Shown in pieces: positions 20,189-29,890 of a DNA stretch of 64,000 nt. The translations under genes were made by a program, and so were the position numbers. Numbering within the stretch: position 1 is the stretch's first letter; every line of letters starts with the position of its first letter. Origin of the DNA: Pseudomonas ceruminis (GTDB lineage: Bacteria > Pseudomonadota > Gammaproteobacteria > Pseudomonadales > Pseudomonadaceae); the NCBI RefSeq assembly GCF_021602025.1, contig NZ_BQHW01000004.1:1-64000 (forward strand), given 5' to 3'. A model generated the notes under the pieces. It saw only the letters and a program-made list of their open reading frames with translations. It made no database searches and was not told where the DNA came from.

Positions 20189-20950
20189 ATGAGCCTGCGC
20201 GCCGCGCTGTCGATCCTTGCGCTTTCGCTGCTGGCCGGCTGCGTGTCGGGCGGCGCGAGCGATCCTCTGGCCAGTCGCCAGGGGCGCGTGGAAGCAGGGC
20301 GCGCTTATGTGCAACTTGGGCTTGGTTATTTGCAACAAGGTTTGACCGAGCAGGCCAAGGAGCCCCTTGGCAAGGCATTGGCGCTGGACGCCGGTGACGC
20401 GGATGCCCACGCGGCGTTGGCCATTGTGTTTCAGGCCGAGGGCGAGCCAGCGCTTGCCGAGGCGCACTTCAGAAAGGCGCTGGCAACTCGCCCGGGCGAC
20501 ACGCGAATTCGCAACAACTACGGCAGTTTCCTATATGCTCAGCAGCGTTTTGCCCAAGCCGAGCAGATGTTTCGCCTGGCCAGCGCCGATACCCTGTATC
20601 CTGAACGTTCGCGGGTGTACGAAAACCTGGGCCTGACGGCCCTGCGGCTCGACAACCGTGGCCAGGCACAGGCGTATCTGACCAAGGCCCTGCAACTCAA
20701 CCAGCGGCAACCCAGGGCATTGCTGGAAATGGCTGAGTTGTCCTACGAAAACAGGCATTATGTGCCGGCCCGGGACTATTACGATCGTTTCAGCCAGTTG
20801 AGCGATCACAGCGCCCGTAGCCTCCTGCTGGGCAGCCGTCTTGCCCGGGTATTCGACGAGCAGGGCACACTGGCCGAGCTGGGCCAGCAATTACAACGAC
20901 TTTATCCCGGTACGCCGGAATATCAGCAATACCTGTCGGAGCAACGATGA
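20189..20950 (+). CDS. pilF: Type IV pilus secretin pilotin PilF (TPR lipoprotein)
   Basis: A 253-residue outer-membrane lipoprotein needed to place and multimerise the PilQ secretin. The signal peptide ends in the lipobox LLAGC (Cys at about residue 18). The mature part is built of tetratricopeptide repeats, seen as YVQLGLGYLQQGLTEQAKEPLGKAL, DADAHAALAIVFQ and so on. The start is ATG 20189; upstream in-frame codons lie inside rlmN. Its ATGA end overlaps rodZ by 4 bases. Confidence 0.95.
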   Translation: MSLRAALSILALSLLAGCVSGGASDPLASRQGRVEAGRAYVQLGLGYLQQGLTEQAKEPLGKALALDAGDADAHAALAIVFQAEGEPALAEAHFRKALATRPGDTRIRNNYGSFLYAQQRFAQAEQMFRLASADTLYPERSRVYENLGLTALRLDNRGQAQAYLTKALQLNQRQPRALLEMAELSYENRHYVPARDYYDRFSQLSDHSARSLLLGSRLARVFDEQGTLAELGQQLQRLYPGTPEYQQYLSEQR

Positions 20951-21945
20951 AAGCCGCGCATCCCGAAGTAGCAGCAGCGACTGGCCAGAACCCCGGCGAG
21001 CTGTTGCGCCAGGCCCGCGAGAAACGCGAGTGGTCGCAAGCCGAGGTGGCTCGTAAGCTGAACCTCACTGTAAATTCGCTGAACCACGTGGAAACCGGCG
21101 CCTTCGACAAGCTGCCAGGGCATACCTTTGCCCGTGGCTATATCCGTGCCTATGCCAAGCTGATGGACATGGACCAGGCGCCGCTGGTCGAGGCTTTCGA
21201 CCAGTACACCGGCACCCACGCCAAAGGCAGCGAAGTGCATTCACTGGGCCGAATCGAAGAGCCGGTGCGCCTTTCGCACAACATCCTGCGCGGTGTCAGC
21301 CTGGTGCTGCTGGTGGCTGTGGTTGGCGGCAGCTTTCTCTGGTGGCAGGATCAGGGCAGCTTGCCAGGCAAGGACCTGGCCAAGATCGCCCTGGAGCACG
21401 TCGAGGTCGAAAGCGCCGACGGCACCACCCAGATCCACCCGCTGGACGAGCCTGAGGATCAGGCCGTGACCGCTGGCCAGCAGCCCGAAAGCGCACCGCT
21501 GCCGTTGGAGCAGGCCCCCGCCGAACCGGTCGCCGAGGCCGCCGATCCGGCCGCGCCCGCGCCGGTTTCGCCGGCAGCTGCGCAGCAGGCGCCAGTACAG
21601 GCCGCAACACCGGCCACACCCCCTGCAGCACCCACCGCTACCGCAGCACCCACCGCCAGCGTGCCGGCCATTGCCGCCGCCGAGCCTGTTGCCGTACCGG
21701 CTGGCAGCGCCAAGGTTGCCATCCAGTTCACCGCCGATTGCTGGACCCAGGTGTCCGATGGCAACGGCAAGGTGCTGTTCAGCGCCATCAAGCGCAAGGG
21801 TGACAGCCTGGAACTGACTGGCAAGCCGCCGTTCGCGGTGCGCCTGGGCTTTGCCCGTGGCGCCCAGGTCAGCTACAACGGCCAGGCCGTCGATGTAGCC
21901 CCGTTCACCAGTGGCGAAACCGCTCGCCTGAAGTTGGGACAGTAA
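20947..21945 (+). CDS. rodZ: Cell-shape protein RodZ (HTH and membrane protein)
   Basis: A 332-residue bitopic protein linking MreB to the wall-elongation machinery. It has an N-terminal Cro/CI-type helix-turn-helix at about residues 15-70 (LLRQAREKREWSQAEVARKLNL), one membrane helix at about 113-131, a long Pro/Ala/Gln-rich periplasmic linker from about 170 to 250, and a C-terminal beta domain (VAIQFTADCWTQVSDGNGKVLF). It overlaps pilF by 4 bases and is 3 bases before ispG, the conserved order. Confidence 0.95.
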   Translation: MKAAHPEVAAATGQNPGELLRQAREKREWSQAEVARKLNLTVNSLNHVETGAFDKLPGHTFARGYIRAYAKLMDMDQAPLVEAFDQYTGTHAKGSEVHSLGRIEEPVRLSHNILRGVSLVLLVAVVGGSFLWWQDQGSLPGKDLAKIALEHVEVESADGTTQIHPLDEPEDQAVTAGQQPESAPLPLEQAPAEPVAEAADPAAPAPVSPAAAQQAPVQAATPATPPAAPTATAAPTASVPAIAAAEPVAVPAGSAKVAIQFTADCWTQVSDGNGKVLFSAIKRKGDSLELTGKPPFAVRLGFARGAQVSYNGQAVDVAPFTSGETARLKLGQ

Positions 21946-21948
21946 GTC

Positions 21949-23058
21949 ATGCACGGCGAATCTCCGATCAAACGTCGCGAATCCCGCAAAATCTGGGTCG
22001 GCAATGTGCCGGTGGGTGGTGATGCCCCCATCGCGGTGCAGAGCATGACCAACACCGATACCAATGATGTTGCCGCCACCGTCGCGCAAATCCAGCGCCT
22101 GGTCGATGCCGGCGTCGACATCGTCCGTGTCTCGGTTCCGGACATGGACGCCGCTGAAGCCTTCGGCAAGATCAAGCAGCTGGTCAGCGTGCCGCTGGTC
22201 GCCGATATCCATTTCGACTACAAGATCGCGTTGCGCGTGGCCGAACTGGGTGTCGATTGCCTACGTATCAACCCGGGCAACATCGGCCGTGAAGACCGTG
22301 TGCGCGCCGTGGTCGATGCCGCCCGTGACCGGGGCATCCCGATCCGTATCGGTGTCAACGCCGGCTCGCTGGAGAAGGACCTGCAGAAGAAGTACGGCGA
22401 ACCCACGCCGGCTGCGCTGGTCGAGTCTGCGTTGCGCCATGTCGAGCACCTGGACCGCCTGGACTTCCAGGACTTCAAGGTCAGCGTCAAGGCCTCCGAC
22501 GTGTTCATGGCCGTCGAAGCCTATCGCCTGCTGGCCAAGCAAATCATCCAGCCGCTGCATCTGGGCATCACCGAAGCTGGTGGCCTGCGCTCGGGGACGG
22601 TGAAATCCGCCGTCGGCCTCGGTATGCTGCTGGCCGAAGGCATTGGCGATACCATCCGTATCTCGCTGGCGGCCGACCCGGTCGAGGAAGTGAAGGTCGG
22701 CTACGACATCCTCAAGTCGCTGCACCTGCGTTCGCGTGGCATCAACTTCATCGCCTGCCCGAGCTGCTCGCGGCAGAACTTCGATGTGGTCAAGACCATG
22801 AACGAGCTGGAAGGGCGCCTGGAAGACCTGCTGGTGCCGCTGGACGTGGCGGTGATCGGTTGTGTGGTCAACGGCCCCGGTGAAGCCAAGGAGTCCCATG
22901 TGGGGCTCACCGGCGGTACGCCGAACCTGGTCTACATCGACGGCAAGCCGGCGCAGAAGTTGACCAATGACAACCTGGTCGATGAGCTGGAAAAGCTCAT
23001 CCGCCAGAAAGCGGCCGAAAAGGTCGAGGCCGACGCGGCGCTGATCGCCCGCGGCTGA
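21949..23058 (+). CDS. ispG: 4-hydroxy-3-methylbut-2-enyl diphosphate synthase
   Basis: IspG (GcpE) reduces the cyclic diphosphate MEcPP to HMBPP, the next-to-last step of the non-mevalonate isoprenoid pathway, with a [4Fe-4S] cluster. The 369-residue protein has an N-terminal TIM-barrel part ([14 protein letters not shown]) and the cluster ligands [10 protein letters not shown] and [13 protein letters not shown] in the C-terminal domain. It probably depends on the nearby isc operon for its cluster. Confidence 0.97.
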   Translation: MHGESPIKRRESRKIWVGNVPVGGDAPIAVQSMTNTDTNDVAATVAQIQRLVDAGVDIVRVSVPDMDAAEAFGKIKQLVSVPLVADIHFDYKIALRVAELGVDCLRINPGNIGREDRVRAVVDAARDRGIPIRIGVNAGSLEKDLQKKYGEPTPAALVESALRHVEHLDRLDFQDFKVSVKASDVFMAVEAYRLLAKQIIQPLHLGITEAGGLRSGTVKSAVGLGMLLAEGIGDTIRISLAADPVEEVKVGYDILKSLHLRSRGINFIACPSCSRQNFDVVKTMNELEGRLEDLLVPLDVAVIGCVVNGPGEAKESHVGLTGGTPNLVYIDGKPAQKLTNDNLVDELEKLIRQKAAEKVEADAALIARG

Positions 23059-23082
23059 CACACAGATTCGTAAGGACTTTTC

Positions 23083-24372
23083 GTGAGCAAATCGCTGCAA
23101 GCCATCCGTGGCATGAACGACATCCTGCCAGAGCAGTCGCCGCTGTGGCGCTACTTCGAAGGCACCGTGGCCGGGCTGCTGGACACCTATGGGTACAGCC
23201 AGATCCGCACGCCGATCGTCGAGTTCACCGAGCTGTTCAAACGCTCCATCGGTGAAGTCACCGACATCGTCGAAAAAGAGATGTACACCTTCGAGGACCG
23301 CAACGGCGATTCGCTCACCCTGCGCCCTGAAGGCACTGCCGCCTGCGTGCGTGCCGTGCTCGAGCATGGCATCACCGGCAACGGCCAGGTGCAGAAGCTC
23401 TGGTACATCGGCCAGATGTTCCGCCACGAGCGCCCGCAGAAGGGTCGTTACCGTCAGTTCCACCAGATCGGTGTGGAGGTGTTCAACCTCGACGGTCCGG
23501 ACATCGATGCCGAGTTGATCATGCTGACCTGGCGCCTGTGGGGCCTGCTGGGCATCCAGGATGCGGTCAAGCTCGAACTGAACAGCCTGGGCACCAGCGA
23601 AGCCCGTGCCCGCTACCGTGAGGCGCTGGTCGAGTTCCTCTCGGCGCGCCTGGAACAGCTCGACGAAGACAGCCAGCGCCGCCTCAAGAGCAATCCGCTG
23701 CGCATCCTCGACAGCAAGGACCAAGGCACCCAGGCGGTGCTGGTCGGTGCGCCGAAGCTGGAAGACTACCTGGACGAAGACTCCCGCGTGCACTTCGAGA
23801 GCCTCAAGGCCCGCCTGGACGCCGCCGGTATCCCGTTCGTGATCAACACCAAGCTGGTGCGTGGCCTGGACTACTACAGCAAGACCGTGTTCGAGTGGGT
23901 CACCGACAAGCTCGGCGCCCAAGGCACCGTCTGCGCCGGTGGCCGTTACGACGGGCTGGTCGAGCAGATGGGCGGCAAGCCGACGCCGGGGGTAGGCTTT
24001 GCCATGGGTATCGAGCGCCTGATCCTGCTGTTGGAGACCCTGGGCAAGGTCCCGGAGTCGATCAACCGTCAGATCGACGTCTATCTGTGCGCCTTCGGCG
24101 AGCAGGCAGAGCTGGCCGGCCTGCGCCTGTCCGAGCGCCTGCGTGATCGCCTGCCGGGCCTGCGCCTGGCGGTCAACGCCGGTGGTGGCAGCTTCAAGAG
24201 CCAGTTCAAGAAAGCCGACAAGAGCGGCGCGTTGTTCGCCCTGATCCTGGGTGACGACGAGCTGGCCAAGCAAGAGATCGGTCTCAAGCCCCTGCGTGGT
24301 CAGGGCGAACAACAGAACATTGCCTGGGATGCTCTGGCTGAGCACCTGGAAACCGCGATCGCACAGGCGTAA
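23083..24372 (+). CDS. hisS: Histidyl-tRNA synthetase
   Basis: A class II synthetase of 429 residues. Features are the N-terminal [13 protein letters not shown], motif 2 around [20 protein letters not shown], the histidine-binding [15 protein letters not shown] and [12 protein letters not shown], and a C-terminal anticodon-binding domain. The start is GTG 23083, with AAGGA about 7 bases upstream. It lies between ispG and yfgM as in other Pseudomonas. Confidence 0.97.
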   Translation: MSKSLQAIRGMNDILPEQSPLWRYFEGTVAGLLDTYGYSQIRTPIVEFTELFKRSIGEVTDIVEKEMYTFEDRNGDSLTLRPEGTAACVRAVLEHGITGNGQVQKLWYIGQMFRHERPQKGRYRQFHQIGVEVFNLDGPDIDAELIMLTWRLWGLLGIQDAVKLELNSLGTSEARARYREALVEFLSARLEQLDEDSQRRLKSNPLRILDSKDQGTQAVLVGAPKLEDYLDEDSRVHFESLKARLDAAGIPFVINTKLVRGLDYYSKTVFEWVTDKLGAQGTVCAGGRYDGLVEQMGGKPTPGVGFAMGIERLILLLETLGKVPESINRQIDVYLCAFGEQAELAGLRLSERLRDRLPGLRLAVNAGGGSFKSQFKKADKSGALFALILGDDELAKQEIGLKPLRGQGEQQNIAWDALAEHLETAIAQA

Positions 24373-24411
24373 CGCGGTTCAACAAGCGAATAGGCGAAAA
24401 GGAGTATTGGG

Positions 24412-25053
24412 GTGTCGAGTACCGATGATGATGACCTGGCAGGGGTCAAGGACTGGTGGAACCGCAACGGCAAGCCGCTGTTGACCGGTGCCCTGCTGGC
24501 CGGTGTGGTGGTGCTGGGCTGGAATACCTGGCACAAGTACCAGAACAACCAGTCGCAGGGCGCCTCGCAGCTGTACCAGGCCTTGCTGGAAACCAGCCTG
24601 ACGCCAAGCGGCCAGCCTGACGCGACCAAGGTCGCGGAACTCTCCGGCAAGCTCAAGAGCGAGTTCGGTGGTACCGCCTACGCCCAGTACGGCAGCCTGT
24701 TCGTGGCCAAGGTGGCGGTCGAAAGCGGCAAGCTCGACGACGCAGCTGCCGAGCTGAAAGCTGTGCTGGACAAGCCGGCCGACGTGACCCTGGGTGAAAT
24801 CTCGCGCCAGCGCTTGGCGCGCGTGCTTGCGGCCCAGAACAAGGCCGAGGATGCCCTGAAGCTGCTCGACGGTGATGCCGACAAGGCCTTCCTGGCCAGC
24901 CGTGAAGAATTGAAGGGTGACCTGCTGGTGCAGCTGGGTCGCGCCGACGATGCCCACAGCGCATACGAAAAAGCCAAGGCCGCGCTGTCGGATGACGCAG
25001 CGGTCGGTGGCCTGCAACTGAAGCTGGATGACCTGGCCAAAGGGGACGCGTGA
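24412..25053 (+). CDS. yfgM: Ancillary SecYEG translocon subunit YfgM
   Basis: A 213-residue bitopic protein. It has a short acidic cytoplasmic N-terminus (SSTDDDDLAGVKDWWNRNG), one membrane helix at about residues 23-40 (LLTGALLAGVVVLGWNTW) and a periplasmic tetratricopeptide-like domain. YfgM associates with SecYEG and the chaperone PpiD. The start is GTG 24412 with an AAGGAG ribosome site. bamB starts 1 base after its stop. Confidence 0.92.
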   Translation: MSSTDDDDLAGVKDWWNRNGKPLLTGALLAGVVVLGWNTWHKYQNNQSQGASQLYQALLETSLTPSGQPDATKVAELSGKLKSEFGGTAYAQYGSLFVAKVAVESGKLDDAAAELKAVLDKPADVTLGEISRQRLARVLAAQNKAEDALKLLDGDADKAFLASREELKGDLLVQLGRADDAHSAYEKAKAALSDDAAVGGLQLKLDDLAKGDA

Positions 25054-25054
25054 C

Positions 25055-26197
25055 GTGATCGGTTGGAAACAAGCAGCAGTGCTGACCCTGGCCGTACTGG
25101 CCGCAGGTTGCAGCAGCAACAGCAAGAAGGAACTGCCTCCGGCCGAGCTGACCAAGTTCACCGAAGAAGTGGTGCTGAAAAAGCAGTGGAGCCGTTCGAT
25201 CGGTGACGGCCAGGGCGAGACGTACAACACCCTGGTGCCGGCGATCGAGAACGACCGCATCTACGCCTCCGACGTCAACGGCGAAGTGTTCGCCCTTGAC
25301 CGCATCAATGGCGACGTGGTGTGGAAGAAGGACCTTGACCTGCCGGTTTCCGGCGCGGTCGGCGTAGGCTACGGCCTGGTCATGCTCGGTACGCTCAAAG
25401 GTGAGGTCATTGCCCTTGATTCCAGCACCGGTGAGGAACGCTGGCGTTCCCGCGTGACCAGCGAAGTACTGGCGCCACCTGCCAACAACGGTGACGTTGT
25501 GGTGGTCCAGACTCAGGACGACCGCCTGATCGGCCTCGACGCCGCCACCGGCGACCGTCGCTGGATCTACGAGAGCACCCCGGCCGTGCTGACCCTGCGG
25601 GGTACTGGTGCGCCGATCGCAACCAACCACTTGGCCGTCGCCGGCCTGTCCACTGGCAAGGTGGTCGCGGTGGACATCAACAACGGCGTGCCCGTGTGGG
25701 AGAGCCGCGTGGCTATCCCGCAGGGGCGTTCCGAGCTGGACCGTGTGGTCGATATCGACGGCGGCTTGCTGCTGTCCGGTGGTACCCTGTACGTCAGCAC
25801 CTACCAGGGCCGTGTCGCGGGCCTGGACCTGGAAAGCGGCCGCGTGCTGTGGCAGCGTGATGCTTCCAGCTACGTGGGTGTCGCCCAGGGCTTTGGCAAC
25901 GTCTATGTCAGCGAAGCTTCGGGCAGTGTCGAGAGCGTCGATGAGCGCTCTTCCAGCGCCCTGTGGACCAACGATTCGATGGCCCGCCGCCAGTTGACGG
26001 CGCCCGAGGTGTACTCCAGCTATGTGGCGGTGGGTGACTTCGAGGGTTACCTGCACCTGCTCAGCCAGGTCGATGGCCGTTTCGTCGGCCGTGAGCGTAT
26101 CGACAGCGATGGCCTGCGCGCCCGGCCCCTGGTGGTCGGCGACACCATCTATGTCTTCGGCAACAGCGGCAAGCTCGAGGCACTGACCATCCGCTGA
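25055..26197 (+). CDS. bamB: Outer-membrane assembly lipoprotein BamB
   Basis: A 380-residue lipoprotein of the BAM complex that inserts beta-barrels into the outer membrane. The lipobox is LAAGC (Cys at about residue 16). The mature protein is an eight-bladed propeller with PQQ-type repeats, for example VNGEVFALDRINGDVVWKKDL and GEVIALDSSTGEERWRSRV. The start is GTG 25055 (MIGWKQAAVLTL), which gives a proper signal peptide; a longer reading back to 25028 would overlap yfgM. Confidence 0.95.
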   Translation: MIGWKQAAVLTLAVLAAGCSSNSKKELPPAELTKFTEEVVLKKQWSRSIGDGQGETYNTLVPAIENDRIYASDVNGEVFALDRINGDVVWKKDLDLPVSGAVGVGYGLVMLGTLKGEVIALDSSTGEERWRSRVTSEVLAPPANNGDVVVVQTQDDRLIGLDAATGDRRWIYESTPAVLTLRGTGAPIATNHLAVAGLSTGKVVAVDINNGVPVWESRVAIPQGRSELDRVVDIDGGLLLSGGTLYVSTYQGRVAGLDLESGRVLWQRDASSYVGVAQGFGNVYVSEASGSVESVDERSSSALWTNDSMARRQLTAPEVYSSYVAVGDFEGYLHLLSQVDGRFVGRERIDSDGLRARPLVVGDTIYVFGNSGKLEALTIR

Positions 26198-26258
26198 AGC
26201 TATGCTTGAAGCCTTGGCGGGCTTCAGGCCGCGGCACATGATGTGCCGCACGAACTCC

Positions 26259-26290
26259 GGCCGCTGCCTTGCAGCGGCCTTTGCATTTTC
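26259..26290 (+). terminator. Hairpin between bamB and der, possible weak terminator
   Basis: A 9-base perfect stem (26259-26267 with 26271-26279) is followed by TTTGCATTTT. A further hairpin lies just upstream (about 26231-26249). It could terminate or attenuate bamB transcripts ahead of der. Confidence 0.5.
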
Positions 26291-26314
26291 AAGAATTCAA
26301 GAGTGGAGAGCCGC

Positions 26315-27778
26315 ATGGTTCCCGTAATCGCCCTGGTGGGACGGCCGAACGTCGGCAAATCCACCATGTTCAATCGCCTGACCAAAACCCGCGATGCCAT
26401 CGTTGGTGACTTGTCGGGCCTGACCCGTGACCGCCAGTATGGTGATGCCAGCTGGCAGGGTCGCTCCTTCATCCTGATCGACACCGGTGGTATCACCGGT
26501 GACGAAGTGGGCATGGACGAGAAGATGGCCGAGCAGTCGCTGATGGCCATCGAAGAAGCCGACTATGTGCTGTTCCTGGTCGACGCGCGCGCTGGCATGA
26601 CCGCCGCCGACCAGATGATTGCCGAGCACCTGCGCAAGCGCAACAAAGAAGCGATTCTGGTCGCCAACAAGATCGACAACATCGATGCCGACGTGGCCCG
26701 GGCCGAGTTCTCGCCGCTGGGCATGGGCAACGCTATTCCGGTGGCGGGCTCCCAAGGCCGTGGCATCAATGCGCTGATGGAAACCGTGCTCGGTCATATC
26801 CCGCGTGACGCCGAGGAAGAGGCTCTCGACCAGGAAGTTGCCGAAGGCGAGGAAGCGGTACGCATCCCGGGCCCGAGCGAGAAGGACGGCATCAAGATCG
26901 CCATCATCGGCCGCCCCAACGTGGGCAAGTCGACCCTGGTCAACCGCATGCTCGGCGAGGAGCGCGTGGTGGTCTACGACCAGCCGGGCACTACCCGTGA
27001 CAGTATCTACATCCCGTTCGAGCGCGATGGCGAGAAGTACACCTTCATCGACACCGCTGGGGTGCGCAAGCGCGGCAAGATCCACGAAGAAGTCGAAAAG
27101 TTCTCCGTGGTGAAGACCCTGCAGGCGATCAAGGACGCCAACGTGGTGATCTTTGTCATGGATGCCCGCGAAGGGGTGGTCGACCACGACCTCAACCTGC
27201 TGGGCTTCGCCCTCGAAGCCGGCCGCGCCATCGTCATTGCCCTGAACAAGTGGGATGGCATGGAGCCAGGTGAGCGCGACTACGTGAAGACCGAGCTGGA
27301 GCGCCGGCTGTTCTTCGTCGACTTCGCCGACATTCACTTCATTTCGGCCCTGCACGGTACTGGCGTTGGCCACCTGTACAAGTCGGTACAGGCTGCGTTC
27401 AAATCGGCGGTCACCCGCTGGCCGACCAGCCGCCTGACCCAGATCCTCGAAGATGCGGTCAGCGAGCACCAGCCGCCGCTGGTCAATGGCCGCCGCATCA
27501 AGCTGCGCTATGCCCACCTCGGTGGGGCCAACCCGCCGCTGATCGTGATCCACGGCAACCAGACCGAGAAGATCCCCAAGTCGTACTCCCGATACCTGGA
27601 AAACACCTACCGCCGGGTGCTCAAGCTGGTCGGTACGCCGATCCGCATCGAGTACAAAGGCGGTGAGAACCCGTACGAGGGCAAGAAAAACACCCTCACC
27701 GACCGCCAGGTCAACAAGAAGCGCCGCTTGATGTCGCACCACAAGAAGGCCGAGAAGAAGCGCCGCGACAAACGCTGA
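26315..27778 (+). CDS. der: Ribosome-assembly GTPase Der (EngA)
   Basis: An essential double GTPase that helps mature the 50S subunit. The 487-residue protein has two G domains in tandem: [11 protein letters not shown] at about residue 9 and again [11 protein letters not shown] near residue 200, with DTGG and DTAG switch motifs and NKID/NKWD specificity motifs. A KH-like C-terminal domain ends in a Lys/Arg-rich tail. The start is ATG 26315 ([12 protein letters not shown]), after a GTGGAGAGCC ribosome site. Confidence 0.97.
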   Translation: MVPVIALVGRPNVGKSTMFNRLTKTRDAIVGDLSGLTRDRQYGDASWQGRSFILIDTGGITGDEVGMDEKMAEQSLMAIEEADYVLFLVDARAGMTAADQMIAEHLRKRNKEAILVANKIDNIDADVARAEFSPLGMGNAIPVAGSQGRGINALMETVLGHIPRDAEEEALDQEVAEGEEAVRIPGPSEKDGIKIAIIGRPNVGKSTLVNRMLGEERVVVYDQPGTTRDSIYIPFERDGEKYTFIDTAGVRKRGKIHEEVEKFSVVKTLQAIKDANVVIFVMDAREGVVDHDLNLLGFALEAGRAIVIALNKWDGMEPGERDYVKTELERRLFFVDFADIHFISALHGTGVGHLYKSVQAAFKSAVTRWPTSRLTQILEDAVSEHQPPLVNGRRIKLRYAHLGGANPPLIVIHGNQTEKIPKSYSRYLENTYRRVLKLVGTPIRIEYKGGENPYEGKKNTLTDRQVNKKRRLMSHHKKAEKKRRDKR

Positions 27779-27807
27779 CAGGTGCCAGGCTACACGCTGC
27801 AAGCTGC

Positions 27808-27844
27808 AAGAAAGCGCGGACACTGATATGTGCCGCTTTTTCTT
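27808..27844 (+). terminator. Terminator-like hairpin after der
   Basis: An imperfect stem with AGAAAGCGCGG on the left and CCGCTTTTTCTT on the right encloses a short loop; the right arm includes a five-T run. Direct and inverted copies of AAGCTGCAAG / CTTGTAGCTT surround it (27801-27810, about 27855-27865). Confidence 0.55.
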
Positions 27845-27897
27845 GTGGCTTGGAACTTGTAGCTTATAGCTCTCAGTCCCCCAGGAAAGAGGGCTTC

Positions 27898-29046
27898 ATG
27901 ATTCGCAGCAAACTGCCGAATGTCGGCACGACCATCTTCACCACCATGTCCCAGCTCGCCGTGCAGACCGGTGCGCTCAATCTCTCCCAGGGGTTTCCCG
28001 ACTTCAATGGCCCGCAGGCACTGCTCGACGCGGTCGGTCGCCACGTCGCCGCCGGGCACAATCAGTACGCGCCGATGACCGGCCTGCCGGCCCTGCGCCA
28101 GCAGGTGGCAGCAAAGGTCGAGCGCCTGTATGGGGCCAAGGTCGATGCCGACCACGAGGTCACCATCACCCCAGGCGCCACCGAGGCTATCTTCTGCGCC
28201 ATTCAGGCGGTGATCCAGGCGGGTGACGAGGTGATCGTCTTCGACCCTTGCTACGACAGCTATGAACCGTCCGTAGAACTCGCCGGCGGCCGTTGCGTGC
28301 ATGTGCAGCTCAGTGACGGCGATTTTCGTATCGACTGGCAGGCGTTCAGCGATGCCTTGAGCCCACGCACACGCATGGTGATCCTCAATTCGCCCCATAA
28401 CCCCAGTGGCGCGCTGATCACCCGCGAGGACCTGGACCAATTGGCGCGTTTGATCGCCGAGCGCGATATCTACCTGGTCAGCGACGAGGTATACGAGCAC
28501 CTGGTTTACGATGGCGTACACCACGCCAGTGTGCTGGCCCATGCCGAGCTCTACAGCCGTGCTTTCGTGGTCAGCTCGTTCGGCAAGACCTACCACGTGA
28601 CAGGCTGGAAAACCGGATACGTGATTGCGCCCCCGGCCTTGAGCGCCGAGCTGCGCAAGGTGCACCAGTACGTCAATTTCTGCGGTGTGACGCCCTTGCA
28701 GTGTGCGCTGGCCGATTTCATGGCTGAGCACCCGCAGCATCTCGATGAACTGCCGGGCTTCTACCAGGCCAAGCGCGACCTGTTCTGTGACCTGCTTGAG
28801 GGGTCGCGTTTCAGTTTCCGGCGTACGGCCGGCACCTATTTCCAACTGGTGGACTATTCACAGATCCGTCCGGACCTGAACGATGTCGACATGGCCCTGT
28901 GGCTCACCCGTGAGCATGGCGTGGCGACCATTCCAGTGTCGGTGTTCTACCAGCAACCCATCCCCGAGCAACGCCTGGTTCGCCTGTGTTTTGCCAAACG
29001 TGAGGAGACGCTGCGTCAGGCAGCGGAAAAACTATGCGCGATCTGA
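27898..29046 (+). CDS. PLP-dependent methionine/glutamine-type aminotransferase
   Basis: A 382-residue class I aminotransferase related to YbdL/MtnE. These enzymes favour methionine, phenylalanine and similar donors and can close methionine salvage by aminating ketomethiobutyrate. Visible blocks are LNLSQGFPDFNGP, NQYAPMTGLPALRQ, NSPHNPSGA and the PLP lysine in SSFGKTYHVTGWKTGY. The start is ATG 27898 after CAGGAAAGAGG. It overlaps the next gene, an omega-amidase homologue, by 13 bases. That pairing suggests glutamine as amino donor, with the amidase removing the ketoglutaramate formed. Confidence 0.88.
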   Translation: MIRSKLPNVGTTIFTTMSQLAVQTGALNLSQGFPDFNGPQALLDAVGRHVAAGHNQYAPMTGLPALRQQVAAKVERLYGAKVDADHEVTITPGATEAIFCAIQAVIQAGDEVIVFDPCYDSYEPSVELAGGRCVHVQLSDGDFRIDWQAFSDALSPRTRMVILNSPHNPSGALITREDLDQLARLIAERDIYLVSDEVYEHLVYDGVHHASVLAHAELYSRAFVVSSFGKTYHVTGWKTGYVIAPPALSAELRKVHQYVNFCGVTPLQCALADFMAEHPQHLDELPGFYQAKRDLFCDLLEGSRFSFRRTAGTYFQLVDYSQIRPDLNDVDMALWLTREHGVATIPVSVFYQQPIPEQRLVRLCFAKREETLRQAAEKLCAI

Positions 29047-29825
29047 GTGTACTGCCCAACCTGAACATTGCCCTGGTACAGACCACCCTGGCCTGGCATG
29101 ACCGCGAGGCCAACTACGCACACTTCGAGGTGTTGCTGGACCAGGCAGGTGACGTTGACCTGGTGATCCTGCCGGAGATGTTCACCACTGGTTTTTCCAT
29201 GGAGTCGCAGGCCCTGGCCGAGCCCGAGAATGGCCCGACCTACAAATGGCTCAAGGCCCAGGCCAAGCGCATCGATGCGGTGGTCACTGGCAGCGTGATC
29301 ATCCAGGCCGCCGACGGCAGTCATCGCAACCGCCTGCTGTGGGCGCGGCCGGACGGCGAAATCCTGTTCTACGACAAACGCCACCTGTTCCGCATGGCAG
29401 GGGAGCACAAGCATTACACCCCAGGTGAGCGCCAGGTACAGTTCGAGATCAAGGGCTGGCGGGTGCGTCCACTGATTTGCTACGACCTGCGCTTCCCGGT
29501 GTGGAGCCGTGATGCCCAAGACACCGACCTGCTGTTGTACACCGCCAACTGGCCGGCTGCACGGCGCCAGCACTGGAACCGCTTGCTGCCGGCACGGGGC
29601 ATCGAGAACCTGTGCTACGTGGCAGCGGTGAACCGGGTGGGTACCGACGGCAAGGGCTTCGCCTATTCCGGCGACAGCCAGGTGCTCGACTTCCAGGGTG
29701 AGAGCCTGCTGAGCGCAGGCGAAGCGGACGGGGTGTTCACGGCGGTGTTGAGTGCGGCGGAGCTGGCCGCCTACCGCACGCGCTTCCCGGCCAACCTGGA
29801 TGCCGATACCTTCGAGCTTCACTGA
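29034..29825 (+). CDS. Omega-amidase, Nit2/YafV-like nitrilase-superfamily protein
   Basis: A 263-residue carbon-nitrogen hydrolase. The Glu-Lys-Cys triad is visible: Glu48 in VILPEMF, Lys115 in FYDKRHLF and Cys149 in RPLICYDLRFP. Members of this branch hydrolyse alpha-ketoglutaramate or ketosuccinamate to the keto acid and ammonia. The start lies inside the upstream aminotransferase gene (13-base overlap), so the two are translationally coupled. The exact substrate is inferred from that partnership. Confidence 0.85.
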   Translation: MRDLSVLPNLNIALVQTTLAWHDREANYAHFEVLLDQAGDVDLVILPEMFTTGFSMESQALAEPENGPTYKWLKAQAKRIDAVVTGSVIIQAADGSHRNRLLWARPDGEILFYDKRHLFRMAGEHKHYTPGERQVQFEIKGWRVRPLICYDLRFPVWSRDAQDTDLLLYTANWPAARRQHWNRLLPARGIENLCYVAAVNRVGTDGKGFAYSGDSQVLDFQGESLLSAGEADGVFTAVLSAAELAAYRTRFPANLDADTFELH

Positions 29826-29830
29826 GCCTG

Positions 29831-29870
29831 TATTGGCCCCGTCGCCGGGTTGTCGGCGATGGGGCCAATA
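29831..29870. terminator. Long inverted repeat between convergent genes
   Basis: A 17-base stem (29831-29847 with 29854-29870) has one G-T pair and a 6-base loop. It sits between the amidase and the convergent reductase gene and probably ends both transcripts, although it has no T run. Confidence 0.6.
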
Positions 29871-29890
29871 CGGACTACATCAGTGGCTGA

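Noticed and set aside
22261-24345. 694-residue minus-strand frame opposite ispG and hisS
   Set aside because: Antisense shadow over two certain genes, with no start signal or family resemblance.
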